A stretch of 64,000 nt of DNA from Heterohyrax brucei. Lineage: Eukaryota > Chordata > Mammalia > Hyracoidea > Procaviidae. Made by a program: the position numbers and the translations under genes. The notes under the pieces were generated by a model. The model was given only the letters and a program-made list of their open reading frames with translations. It made no database searches and was not told the origin of the DNA. Every line of letters begins with the position of its first letter. The first letter of the stretch is position 1. Where the stretch lies: contig CM053140.1 of NCBI GenBank assembly GCA_028571685.1, positions 20,193,501-20,257,500 of the forward strand, in the 5' to 3' direction. Shown piece by piece: positions 35,659-46,012 of the stretch.

Positions 35659-36050
35659 GCATCACAGCGGTCAAGCGCTTGGATGCTAACCAAAAGGACA
35701 GTGGCTCCAAGCCACTAGCTGCTCCAGAGGGGGAAAAAAATGTGGCAACCTGCTTTTGTAAAGATTAGACCAAAAAGCAAAACAAAACAAAAACCCAAAT
35801 CCACTGCTGTCAAGTCAATTCTGACTCAAAGTAGCACTATGGGGCAGAGTAGAATGCTCCATAAAGTTTCCAAGGATCACCTGGTGGATTTGAACTGCAA
35901 ACATTTTGGTCAGCAGCCATACCACTTAACCACTATGCCACCAGTGTTTCCCTGTAAAGATCATGGCTTCTGAAATCCTACGGGGCTGTTTGACTCTGAC
36001 CTAGAGGTTGCTATGAGCTGGGATGGACCCGATGGCATGCAACAGCTAGT
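35659..36050 (+). repeat. AfroSINE interrupted by a second AfroSINE
   Basis: Halves 35659-35765 (catcacagcggtcaagcgcttgg) and 35953-36050 (gatcatggcttctgaaatcctacgg to gatggcatgcaacagc) form one sense copy. Confidence 0.8.
35766..35952 (-). repeat. AfroSINE nested in AfroSINE
   Basis: Flanked by TGTAAAGAT at 35757-35765 and 35953-35961; runs caaatccactgctgtcaagtcaatt to ctatgccaccagtgtttcc. Confidence 0.88.
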
Positions 36051-36074
36051 ATCATAGTTTTTATTTGACTGTTT

Positions 36075-36265
36075 GAAATTCTTTATAGACATTTGCTCAT
36101 TAATACCCGCAACAGTATCATGAGACAGTTATATTATTATCTATATTTTACCAAAAGGCATGTACAGCTTATATAACATGCCTGTGCTCACCCAATTAGT
36201 TGCAGGGCTGGAATTCAAGTTCAGGCAACCTGGCTCCAGAGACTGTGCAGTTAACCTGGCTGCCT
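36075..36265 (-). repeat. MIR
   Basis: attattatctatattttaccaaaagg, cacccaattagttgcagggctggaattcaag, ggctccagagactgtgcagttaacc. Confidence 0.7.
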
Positions 36266-36429
36266 TGTTTTGGAGAAGAAAAGAACCAAGTGTAGGTGGA
36301 GAGGAACACACTTGTGGAGAAGGCTAGAAGCTAGGAGTTCAGATACGCTTCTTGGCTGCATTGTTCTGGAGCTCAGGAGAGAAATCACAGCAGAGGTAAA
36401 AAGGCGGGGGCTGCCGTGGATTGGCTGAA

Positions 36430-36850
36430 TGTTGTTGTTGTTAGATGTCGTTGAATTAGTTCTGACTCATAGCAGCCCTGCTCACACAGAGTGAAACTCT
36501 GCCTGGTCCTGCACCGTCTTCATAACCATTGTTTTTCTTCAGCCCATTGTGGCAGGCCACTGGGTCAGCCCATCCTATTGAGAGTCTTCTTCTCTTTCAC
36601 TGACCATCTAACTTTATCAAACATGACTTCTGTCTCCTTCTTGATAATATGTCCAAAGAATGTAAGGCATGGTCTCACTATCCTTGCTTCCAGTGAACAT
36701 TCCAGTTGTACTTCCACTGGGACAGATAATGATCATTCCCCTGGCACTCAATGATATTCAATATTCTTTGCCGATACCACAATTCAAATGTGTCCATTTT
36801 TCTTCCATCTTCTTTGTTCAGTGTCTAGCTTTTAGATACATAGGAGACAA
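36430..36850 (-). repeat. RTE 3' end
   Basis: gttgttgttgttagatgtcgttgaattag to ttctttgttcagtgtctagctttt. Confidence 0.82.
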
Positions 36851-37340
36851 TTATGGGTTGAATACTGCGTTTCCATCCCTGCCTAAAGGTAAGTCCACAT
36901 CCTAACTTCCAGAACCTGTGAAGGTGACTTTAATTGGACAAAGGATCTTTGCAATTCAAGTTAAAAATCATGAGATGAGATAATCATAGATTCAATAACA
37001 AGTGTCCTTATAAGAGACAGAAGAGGAAAAGACACAGCCAGAAGGGAAGAAGACTATGTGAAGACAGAGGTAAAAATTGGGGTGATGTACTCACAAGGCA
37101 AGAGACAGGGAAGGCTCCTGGAGTCTGGGGAGGGAGCACAGCTCCGCTGACTTCTGACTCCAGAATCATGGGAGAGTGAGTTACATTGAAGTAAGGCCTG
37201 GACGTGATTGTTCTTTTTTCTGTAAGTAGTTTAATGTGCATTCCCTTAAGCTAAGAAACATGTATTACTAAAAACTAAATTAAAAAATAAAGTGGGAGTT
37301 TGGAGTAACTTCTTACAGCCGCCCAGGAGACTAATACTGG
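36851..37340 (+). repeat. MLT1 LTR (ERVL-MaLR)
   Basis: attatgggttgaatactgcgtttcc, aggtgactttaattggacaaaggatctttgc, gtccttataagagacagaagag, gaagactatgtgaagacagaggtaaaaattgg, end ggagactaatact. Confidence 0.8.
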
Positions 37341-37354
37341 AGTGTTTTAGTCGG

Positions 37355-37876
37355 CTTGTTGTTGTTGTTGTTGTTAAGCGCTGTTGAGTCAGTTCCGACT
37401 CATAGGGACAGGATGCACGGTAGAACAAAATGCTGCCTGGTCTTGTGCCACGTCGAGAATCGTTTTTATGCTTAAGCCTATTGTTGCGGCCACTGTCTCA
37501 ATCCATCTCATCGAGGGTCTTCCTCTTTTTTGCTGACCCTCCGTTCTACCAAGCATGATGTCCTTCTCCAGGGACTGATCCTTCCTGACAACATGTCCAA
37601 AGTATGTCAGATGAAGTCTTGCCGTCTTTGCTTCCAAGGAGCACTCTGGTTGGACTTCTTCCAGAACAGATCTGTTTGTCCTTTGGCAGTCCGTGGTACA
37701 TTCAACGTTCTTCTCCAGTGCCACGATTCAAAGGCATCAATTCTTCCGTCTTCTTTCTTCCAGCTTTCGCATGCATGTGAAAATACCAAGGCTTGGGTCA
37801 GACACATTTTTGCCTTCAAGATGACATCCTGACTTTTTAATCCTTTAAAGAGGTCCTTTGCAGCAGATTTTCCCAC
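37355..37876 (-). repeat. RTE 3' end
   Basis: cttgttgttgttgttgttgttaagcgctgttgag to cctttgcagcagattttccc. Abuts the LTR that follows. Confidence 0.88.
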
Positions 37877-38922
37877 TAGTCAGCTAGTGCTGCTCTAATA
37901 GCAATACCATGAGTGGACGACTTTAACAAAGAAAAGTTTATTCTTACACAGCCCTTACAAGTCTGAATTCAGGGGAAGGTTTTCCCTCTTTGTCAGCTCT
38001 GGAGGAAGGTCCTTGTGTTGCATCAGTCTTTAGTCAGTGTCATGGGTTGAATTGTGTCCCCCCAAAAATATGTGTAGCCATGTGGCTGGGACATGATTCC
38101 CACTATCTTGTGACTGTCCTCCATTTTGTGGTTTCCCTAAACTGTATGTTAAAGGATTAGGGTGGGGCTGTAAATTCGTTCATAGGATTACTTCCCTGCT
38201 CTGCTGTAAAGGGAGTTTCCCTGGAGTATGGCTTGCTCCACCCTTAATCCTTTCAGCCTGCAAGAGATAAAAGGAAAGAGAAGCAAGCAGAGAATTGGGA
38301 ACCTCATTACCATCAAGGAAGCAGCACTGGGAGAAGAGCGTGTCCTTCAGACCTGAGGTTCCTGTGCCAAGACGCTCTCTGGACAAAGACTGATGCAATA
38401 CCGGACTTTCCTCCAGAGCTGACAAGGGGAAAGCCTTTCCCTGGAGTGGACACCCTGAATATGGACTTGCAATCTACTGGGGTGTGTAAGAATAAACCTT
38501 CTTTTGTTAAAGCCATCCACTCTGTGGTATTTCTGTTAGAGCATCCCTAGCTGACTAAAACAGTCAGAGAGCATCTTGGCACTGGGTTCTTGGCTCTGAA
38601 GGACATCCTCTTCTCCTGGTGCTGGTTTCCTGATGGTCTGAGGTTCCCAATTCTCTGCTTTGCTTCATTTTCCTTTTATTTATTGTAGGATGAAAGGATA
38701 AAGGATGGTGCAAGCCACACTCCAAGGAAACGCCCTTGGTAAGGATGTGCAGTCCCACCTTAATTTCCTTTTAGTATAATCCTATCTATTACCCACAAGC
38801 AGAGATTAGGATTTACAGCATAGGAAAATCACACAATGGAGAGTAATCACACAATACTAGTAATTACAGCCCAGCCAAATTTCTATACTTATTTTTGGGG
38901 AGGCATAATTCAATCCATGACA
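37877..38922 (-). repeat. MaLR-like LTR carrying a nested LTR
   Basis: Antisense LTR in two parts: 37877-38037 (agtcagctagtgctgctctaatagc, gaggaaggtccttgtg) and 38563-38922 (ggttcccaattctctgctttgc, tgggg...cataattcaatccatgaca). A younger sense LTR separates them. Confidence 0.75.
38038..38562 (+). repeat. Solo LTR, 525 bp, with target duplication
   Basis: Starts TGTCATGGGTTGAATTGTG and ends GACTAAAACA, so it has TG...CA ends. Five-base duplications GTCAG lie at 38033-38037 and 38563-38567, as left by LTR-element integration. Same family as its host, but better preserved. Confidence 0.88.
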
Positions 38923-39228
38923 AGTAGCTATCAAAATACAAACAGTAATGTATGCCGTAGGAGTGGACGAAATGATCCCAGAAAACAGACAGAAGAGGGT
39001 CTTGGCAAGTGTCTCTGAGAAGTATCAACATTCAAGGGCAGAGCTGAGGCAGAGCACCCCTACCAGAGACTGAGAAGGTGCTGTCCAAGAAGCGGGAACA
39101 AAAACTGGGGGACATCACAGAAGCTGGGCTAAGTCTTGGTGTCAGATGCTGCCACAAGACACTCCAGATAAGGACTAAGAAACATCCCCTCACCCCGTTC
39201 TGCCACAGATGTGGTAATAGCTTTATAA
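38923..39228. other. No recognised feature
   Basis: Unique-looking intergenic DNA. Confidence 0.4.
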
Positions 39229-39392
39229 CCAGAAACAAAACCCATTGTGGTCCAGTCTATTCTGACTCACAGTGACCCTGCAAGGTGGAGTAGAAGCTGT
39301 AAGGTTTCCATGGAGTGCCTGGTGGATTTGAACTGTCAACCTTTTGGTTAGCACCGAACTCTTAACTACTATGCCACTGGGATTTCCAATGG
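39229..39392 (-). repeat. AfroSINE
   Basis: aaaacccattgtggtccagtctattctg to ctatgccactgggatttcc; near-duplicate flanks (ctttataa/ccttataa). Confidence 0.8.
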
Positions 39393-39400
39393 CCTTATAA

Positions 39401-39570
39401 AAACCCAACCCAACCCATTGCTGCCATCAAGTTGACTCTGACTCATAGCAACCCTATAGGACAGAGCAGAACTGCCTCATATGGTTTCCAAGAAATGCCT
39501 GGCGGATTCAAACAGGCGACCTTTTGGTTTACAGCTAAGTGCTTAACCACTGCACCACCAGGTCCCCAGT
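39401..39570 (-). repeat. AfroSINE
   Basis: Well-preserved copy right after the previous one: cccattgctgccatcaagttgac to cactgcaccaccaggtcccc. Confidence 0.85.
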
Positions 39571-39756
39571 GGAATTATAGTCACATCTTATTTTGTTAAC
39601 TTTAACTTTTAGAGATACGTATGTCTTAGCTTTTAGCTATACATACTAAAACACTTAGAGAAGAGATGATAATCACATCTGAGATTTGCTTTACTGTAAC
39701 CCAGGGTGCGAGCTGAGGCTATGATGTAAATGTGGTCTAGTCATACAATCTTAAGG

Positions 39757-39863
39757 ATTAAAATGATTGCAGGCATGGCTTAGGACGGGGCAGTGTTTTG
39801 TTCTGTTGTGCATAGGGTCGCCATGAGTCGGAACTGACTTGACGGCACCCAACAACAACAACA
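39757..39863 (+). repeat. RTE 3' tail
   Basis: gtgttttgttctgttgtgcatagggtcgccatgagtcgg, tail gacggcacccaacaacaacaac. Confidence 0.85.
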
Positions 39864-40032
39864 TTCGTACAAAGGAGTAATAATCAGCCACAAAGAGAAA
39901 TGAAGTTCTGCAGCATGCTACAGCACGGAGGGACCTTGCAAACTTCATGCTGAGTGAAATAAGCGAGTCACAAAAGGACAGCTACTGCAGTATTCCACTT
40001 ACATGAAATACCTAGGACAGGTAAGTGTACAC
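39864..40032 (+). repeat. L1M fragment
   Basis: aatcagccacaaagagaaatgaagttctg, acttcatgctgagtgaaataagcgagtcacaaaagg. Confidence 0.6.
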
Positions 40033-40583
40033 TGTTGTGGTGCGCTGTTGAGGTGATTCTGACTCACAGCAGCCCCCTATAGGACAGAGCAGAGCCACTC
40101 CACTGTGAATCGTGGTGCTGGTGAAGAATATGGATTGTACCATGGACTGCCAAAAGAGTGAACAAATCTGTCCTGGTAGAAGTACAGCAAGAGTGCTCCT
40201 TAGAAGCAAGGATGGCAAGACTATGTCTTTCATCCTTTGGACATGTTATCAGGAGGGATCAGTCCCTGGGGAAGGACAGCATCCTTGATAAAGTAGAGGG
40301 TCAGAGAAAAGGATCGGCACAGTGGCTGCCGCAATAAGCTTAAACATAAAAATACTGGCGAGGAGGGTGAGGACCAGGCAGTGTTTCGCCTTCTTGTACA
40401 GAGGGTGGCTGTGAGTCAGGTGGTATCTAACAACAGCAGAATCACCCTCATGGGGTTTCCAAAGCTGTAATCTCTAATGAAGCGGATTGCTACATTTTTC
40501 TCCTGCAGAGTGGTTTTGGGTTGGACCCGCTGATCTTGCGATTCACAGCTGGGTATTTAACCACCGCAATACCAGGGCTCCTT
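40033..40583 (-). repeat. AfroSINE split by an RTE
   Basis: Parts 40033-40105 (cgctgttgaggtgattctgactcacagc) and 40442-40583 (catggggtttccaaagctgtaatc to ccgcaataccagggctcc). Confidence 0.75.
40106..40441 (+). repeat. RTE 3' end inside an AfroSINE
   Basis: gtaccatggactgccaaaagagtgaacaaatctg, tttggacatgttatcagga, tail ggtggtatctaacaacagcag. Confidence 0.82.
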
Positions 40584-40589
40584 AGGCAA

Positions 40590-41010
40590 GTATAAACCCA
40601 CTGCCGTTGAGTCGATTTTTGATGTATAGTGACTATACATATAGCAAAATTCATCAGTAGTTCACAGTGGTGGGAGGGAAAGAAAAAGGGGATTCTTTGC
40701 TTATGGGGCACTGAGGTTCTTGGAACAGTGATGAAAAAATTTGGAAAGAGACACTTATAAGTCGTGTCCAATGTGGTTAGTGTAATTAATACTACTGAAC
40801 TATACATGTAAGAAAAAAAGGTGAAATGGTGAAAGTTTTATTATTAATACTTTGTACCACAATTAAAAACAAACACAAGAAGATGGGACAAGAGTTGATA
40901 GCGATGGAAGATGGGTGATGGGAATATGGCAGGTTGTCATTATAGCCTCTCTTCTTCTGAATAAATTTGAGCCTTTCCAAAAGGAAAAATAAAATGTACA
41001 AAGTAACTGA
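40590..41010 (+). repeat. L1M 3' end with AfroSINE scrap
   Basis: An antisense AfroSINE scrap (aaacccactgccgttgagtcg) is followed by L1M 3' sequence (aatactactgaactatacatgtaag, ggtgaaatggtgaaagtt). Confidence 0.5.
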
Positions 41011-41374
41011 CACACTCTTGGTTCACCGTTGAGACAAGAACCTCACACCCCATTATGGATACAAAAGTATTCAAGCTTCCTATATTCTCAGGCAATTGCA
41101 AATTACATTCAGCATCTAACCCCTCTGCTAAGACAGGAGCTTGATTATATGCTTACTTATACATTCATATGCATCCTGAGAAGTAGCCACGGGAAATCCA
41201 ATCAAACGAGCTCTACCTGCTTACAGAAAGCTCAGTCTCGGTTGTTGCTTGAATGAGAACAGAGCTAAGTCTGCTGCAAAACAGCATTTTACCATGCCTG
41301 GAGATAAAGTCACAGACGACAGAAAGAGCACAATATTTCATCTGGATCTCTTGAGAAAACCTATCAGCTTCACT
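41011..41374. other. No recognised feature
   Basis: Unique-looking intergenic DNA. Confidence 0.4.
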
Positions 41375-42050
41375 TGTTCATTTACTCAGTCTGTCGACAG
41401 ATGTTTATTGAGCATCTGCTATATCCCAGATACTGCAGATACAGATGTGAAGAGAACAAATAAATCTCTGCTCTTGAGAAACTTAAGTTTTAGGACAGAG
41501 AAACCAGAGAAATAAGTGAATGAACTGGGATACATTTGTGACATGTCAAATAGAAATCAGTTTTTTTTTTTTTTTTTTTTTTAATGAAAAAAGAAGCTGG
41601 TGAGGGGTCAGAGAGGAGGAAAGAAAGAGCTATTTTTGAAAAGATCTCTCTGAAAAGGTGATATTTGAACAGAAACCTGGAGGAAAAAGGGAGTGGACAC
41701 GTGGAGAGCGGGGGGAACTGCGTCTCAGGCAGCGGGAACAGCATCTCAGGCAAGGAACAGAGTCCCAGGAAGAAGGAACAGTGTCCCAGGCCAGGAACAG
41801 CATCTCAGGCCGAGAGAAGAGCATCCGAGGCAGAGTGAACAGTGTCCCAGGCAAAGAGAACAGCAATCCAGGCAGAGAGAACGGCACCTGGCAGAGAGAC
41901 CAGCAAGGCAAAGACTTGCATGGACAGCGCCTGGTAAGTGTGAAGAAGAGTAAAGTGGTCCGTGTGACTGGCGTGGAGGGACTGAGAGGTGATGAGTATG
42001 GGGGAGGTGATGGAGACCCCAGAGCTGTCATCTCATGTTGGACCTACTTC
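41375..42050 (-). repeat. L2 copy with expanded internal segment
   Basis: gtttattgagcatctgctatatccc, a poly-T at 41563-41582, ggtgatatttgaacagaaacctgg; then the minisatellite at 41716-41905 where L2 normally has one 'ccaggcagagggaacagca' segment. Confidence 0.65.
41716..41905 (+). repeat. About 20-bp minisatellite, roughly nine units
   Basis: Degenerate units built on ggaacagcatctcaggca vary as gaacagtgtcccaggcaaaga, gaacagcaatccaggcagag and similar. They resemble the L2 segment present once in other copies (compare 49590-49620). Open frames across it on both strands result from the period. Confidence 0.8.
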
Positions 42051-42434
42051 TCAGGAAACTCGCCTAAAAAGGGGTTTCCTCTTGTAAAGTCAAAACCTGC
42101 ACTCACTCCTTTTTTTCTCTTCCGTTTTGCCTACTCTTTAACTGAAAAAGAGGAAAAGTGAAAAAACAACAGAGGGTGTGGTAAGAGTCGCACTTCGTGA
42201 CAACATGAGATGGAGCGTCCCCGCATGTTTGCAAGGTTACCCGTAAATATATGCATGCGTCTGCAGTGTCCTTCCATAGCCGTTATGCCTTTTCTGTCAT
42301 CGAGATCACAGCAACAAAATAATCTCACGTCCCATATGGCAGCCAGACTGTCACCAAGTTAACTGACTTGAAGTTAATAAGGGCTTGTGGTGGGGAAGGG
42401 AAACTTTAGAATTACTGGTATAAGGGAGCAGGGG
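42051..42434. other. No recognised feature
   Basis: Intergenic DNA, nothing identified. Confidence 0.4.
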
Positions 42435-42790
42435 GAGGGACAGGCTCTAATGACGCAGTGGTAGAATTCTTGCCTTCCATACGGGAGCCTCGGGTTCGAT
42501 TCCTGGCCCACGCACCCCATGTGCAGCCACCAGCCATCTGTCAATAGGGGATCAGTGGGCGATGTCACATTGCTATGATGCTGAACAGGTCTCAGCAGAG
42601 CTTCCAGACCAGGATGGACTAGGAAGAAAGATCTGGCGATCCACTATCTAGAATCAGTCAGTGATCACTCTAAACGAATCACAGCAGGGTGACCTGTTGT
42701 CAATCATGAGGATGGCACAGCGCTGGATAGCGTTTTCTCCGGGGCGCAAAAAGTTGCCGTAATTTGGGGCTGACTCAAGGGCGGATGCCA
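42435..42790 (+). repeat. Composite SINE: tRNA-Gly head plus RTE 5' and 3' parts
   Basis: The head at 42447-42515 resembles tRNA-Gly: gcagtggtagaattcttgcc, an anticodon-loop equivalent cttccat (UCC), and the B box GGTTCGATTCC at 42493-42503. The middle (about 42585-42690: agcagagcttccagaccaggatggactagg...ctggcgatccac) matches RTE 5' leader sequence as seen at 57590 and 55560. The end (atgaggatggcacagcgctgg to ggggctgactcaagg) matches the RTE 3' tail. It cannot be a working tRNA gene: the acceptor ends do not pair, and the body follows directly. Confidence 0.7.
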
Positions 42791-43157
42791 GCAGCGGGTG
42801 GACAGACCTGCTTCAGTGCTCTCCACCACCACATCAGCGCTTTCTGCCCTGATCTTCCACTGCCAGCCCCTGGGCTTTTCTCTGCCCACCAGAGTGTCCA
42901 CTCAGCAGGCTGGAAGTGCTTGGGAATGAATGTTCCATGGAAAGTCCTCCAGCGTACCCGAGATGGATGGGGTGACTCTGAGGAATATACTCTTTGCTGT
43001 CTCCCAAGGATCTCTGCCGGTACTGCATCCCAGTTGTCCGTGGACGTGACTCAGTTGATGACACGCCTGTTTTTTGGAGTGAGTTCCTTTCGTATTCGTC
43101 TTCCCCGTTTGTCTGCTAATACGTCCTGTCATCTCCATCCCCTAAAACAAACAAACA
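42791..43157. other. No recognised feature
   Basis: Moderately GC-rich sequence. The 144-codon plus-strand frame (42764-43198) begins in the composite SINE and ends in an AfroSINE, so it is not a gene. Confidence 0.5.
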
Positions 43158-43326
43158 AAAAAAAAAACGCAAACCCACTGCCATCGAGACAACTCTGACT
43201 CATAGACGCCCTATAGGATAGAGTAGAACCACCCTGTTGGGTTTCCAAGGAGTGTCTGGCAGATTCGAACTGCCAATCTTTTGGATAGCAGCTGTAGTTC
43301 CTAACTACTAGGCCACCAGGGTTTCC
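43158..43326 (-). repeat. AfroSINE
   Basis: gcaaacccactgccatcgagacaac to aactactaggccaccagggtttcc. Confidence 0.88.
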
Positions 43327-43445
43327 TTCCACTCTTTACCCTTTAGGCCACTGGGATCCATGCTTCAGAATCAGCTTCAGGAGGACCCCAAAAGAAGACA
43401 ATGGAGTTGGACATATGAACTATTTCAAAATCTTTATTATGAGAC

Positions 43446-43590
43446 AGATCTTTCTCTTCTCTTTCTTTTTCTCTTTCTCCATTTTTTCTTTCTTTCCTTC
43501 CCTTCTTCCTCCATACTTCCCTCTCTCCCTCCTTGATTTCTTCTCTCTCTCCTTCTTTCCTTCTCTCTCTCTCTGTCTTTATTCCATCAC
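43446..43590 (+). repeat. Polypyrimidine (CT-rich) tract
   Basis: About 145 bases almost wholly C and T (tctttctcttctctttc..., cttccctctctccctcc). Confidence 0.9.
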
Positions 43591-43635
43591 AGAAGAGTGT
43601 GAAGAGTTTTGTTAGGTAAAAGTTGAGCATAAATT

Positions 43636-43842
43636 CAAAATCAGTTTCCGTTAAGTCACCTCTGACTCATGGAAACTTCATGTGTGTCACAGTAGAACTG
43701 TGCTCCCCAGGGTCTTCAATGTCTGAGTTTTTGAAAGTAGATCACCAGGTCTTACTTCTGAGGTGCCTCTGTGTAGCTTAGAACCTCCAGCCTTTTGGTT
43801 AGTGGCCACCAAAGCTAACAATTTGCACCATCCAGGGCCCCC
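43636..43842 (-). repeat. AfroSINE, long type
   Basis: tcagtttccgttaagtcacctctgactcatgg to tttgcaccatccagggccccc. Confidence 0.75.
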
Positions 43843-44596
43843 ACTATGTGCACTGAGTTTCATTGTGTGATAGAAAAAACCCACAATTACCTGTACCACT
43901 CCTCCACTCTGATGTTCAAGCTCTGTTCTATTGCTTGTCATCCATCTTTCTGAGCCCCAATTTTCTCACCTGAAAAATGCAGATGAGGTATGACCAAACA
44001 CCTCGTGGGATTTAGTTCCTTGGTGTAGAGATTCAGGGTCATGGTTTCAGGGGGTATTCCAGTTAACTGGTCTAATAATGTGTTTTATGCTTCCGTTCTA
44101 GCTCAGTCACGTGATGTCTGCAGTCTTAAAAGCTTACAGGTGGTCAGCCAAAGCACAATTGGTCTCTGTCCTCCTGGAGGGGCAGAGGAAGGCGAGTCAC
44201 GAAGAGGAGGAGGAAGCGGAATGTGTGACTATTTGCCTCCAGGAACAACTGCCTCCTTTGCCACGAGAACAGAACTGGATGGTGCATGGCTACCATTACC
44301 AAACATTTTGAGCAAAGACTCTGTGGAAGAATCCTGACCCAAAGGCACAAAACTCAGAACAGAATTTCAAATTCTCATGGACACCAGGCTTTCTGGTGTC
44401 ATGGAAGCTGGGTGAGCCCTTGAAACTATTCCTCTGAGACAACCTTTAAACCAAAAACCTCCCCTGAAGTCTTACTTAAAACCAAGCGATAATTTGGATT
44501 AACTAGTAGACAATGCCTGCCTTGAGCACTGTGCTCTTTTAAGAACTATCTCTACAGGAGCAAATCGACAACGGCAACTTGAAAGATTAGATAGGC
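43843..44596. other. No recognised feature
   Basis: Intergenic DNA; nothing supported. Confidence 0.4.
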
Positions 44597-44678
44597 ACCT
44601 TAGAGAGGAAGTTTAGGGGGCATTGAATTCATGGGGCACCATAGAGAGAAAGCTTAGGGGGCATCGAATTCATGGGGC
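44597..44678 (+). repeat. Tandem duplication, 41 bp x 2
   Basis: Units 44597-44637 and 44638-44678 share ttagggggcat(t/c)gaattcatggggc and differ at a few positions. Confidence 0.9.
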
Positions 44679-44679
44679 A

Positions 44680-44820
44680 GGAACAATGTAGAAAAAGAAG
44701 GTAAAAAGGATTGCACAACTCTAAGAAGATGATCTACATCACTGAATTGTACATGTAGAAATTTAAATTGGTGGATATTTCACTGGTGTATATTCTCAAC
44801 TACAACAAAAATAAATAGTT
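44680..44820 (+). repeat. L1M 3' end scrap
   Basis: catcactgaattgtacatgtagaaatttaaattgg. Confidence 0.45.
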
Positions 44821-45439
44821 TCAAAAATAGGAATGAGGGTCCTCTGTAGTCCATGAGATCATCAAGGAATGAAACAACTTCTTGTGTTTGATGAGCCAGG
44901 TGCAGGTAGGGGTGGTGGAGATGAGATGTGGGGATTCTGATGACAGTCATCACTATGAGCAGGTGGAGTCATCTCACATGTCCTAAGAACACATCAAGGG
45001 AAGCACCTGATGCTTCAGGAACAGAGGAGCAATCAGAGACACAGAGAAATAAAGGGAACAGAAAAAGGACCCCAGCAACTCTCATTTGGGGAGGGACCTA
45101 AAATTCTACCTAAGAAGTCCCTGCAGAGAGAAACACAATCATGTATGTTTGGGCTGCTCAAGCATACGATGTCCAGTGGAGAGAATAGTGGGTGGAGGTG
45201 ACAGAATACTAAACCTCTCTTCTGGATCTTTATCCTTTCCTTTCCTGGAGTCATCTATTTCTTTGCTTGCAGAAAACACTTTCATCCCGTGCCAACAGGA
45301 GTCACATAACTCTCATACTTGAGACACCAGCTTAAGAACGTGTGTCCAAGTTTATGTGCTCCTCAGTGGAGCAAAAAACCAAGCCATCCTCTGGGGACCA
45401 GCATCAAGGGAGGGAGATTTGATGGGGTTCAAACATATG
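44821..45439. other. No recognised feature
   Basis: Intergenic DNA; nothing identified. Confidence 0.4.
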
Positions 45440-45600
45440 TTGCAAGGCATCATGGTGTGGTGATTGAGCTGTGTGACCTTGAACAAGCTGCTCAACCTCT
45501 CTGGCCTCAAGGTGCTCATTTGTAGAACAGGGAAACAACAGTGACCTTCATTAAGTTACTTTATCAGTAGTTGTGAGAATTCAGTGAAGATGATCAATGT
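45440..45600 (+). repeat. MIR
   Basis: gtgtgaccttgaacaagctgctcaacctctctggcctcaa and gttgtgagaattcagtgaagatg. Confidence 0.75.
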
Positions 45601-46012
45601 GGTTGGTGGGAGTCTAGGTGTTGGGGTTTTTAACTGGCACTGCCTTCCACATGGAGACATTTTTCATTCCCAAAGAGGTCAACCCTCTTAAGTCTGAGAC
45701 TTTTCTTTAAATTTCTTATATTTTGTTTTAAAATATTTTTCAAAATGAATTTTCATGTTAAAAAATTTTAAGCTGTAATTCCATGACTATGCTAACACAA
45801 GCACTATGGGTGTTTTTGATGTATTTCTCTTTGGTTTTCCTCTCACCCCACTTAATGTTTTTGTTTTTCATACAGATATAATTACAGTGTAAAGGTATTT
45901 TATATACAACAATTACTCATCACCTGAGTTTTGATTATGTGGTTCATTATCCAAATAGTCACACAGTTATGAGTAGAGGGAAGCAAAAGTCATCATAACA
46001 TAAAAATACTCT
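45601..46012. other. No recognised feature
   Basis: AT-rich intergenic DNA. Confidence 0.4.

Noticed and set aside
41630..42161. Open frames of 133 and 167 codons on opposite strands
   Set aside because: Both are products of the minisatellite within an L2 copy: repetitive Gln/Arg/Ser/Pro composition, no domain.
42447..42515. Possible tRNA-Gly gene
   Set aside because: The acceptor stem does not pair, the D-arm region is altered, and a SINE body follows without a terminator; it is the head of a retroposon.
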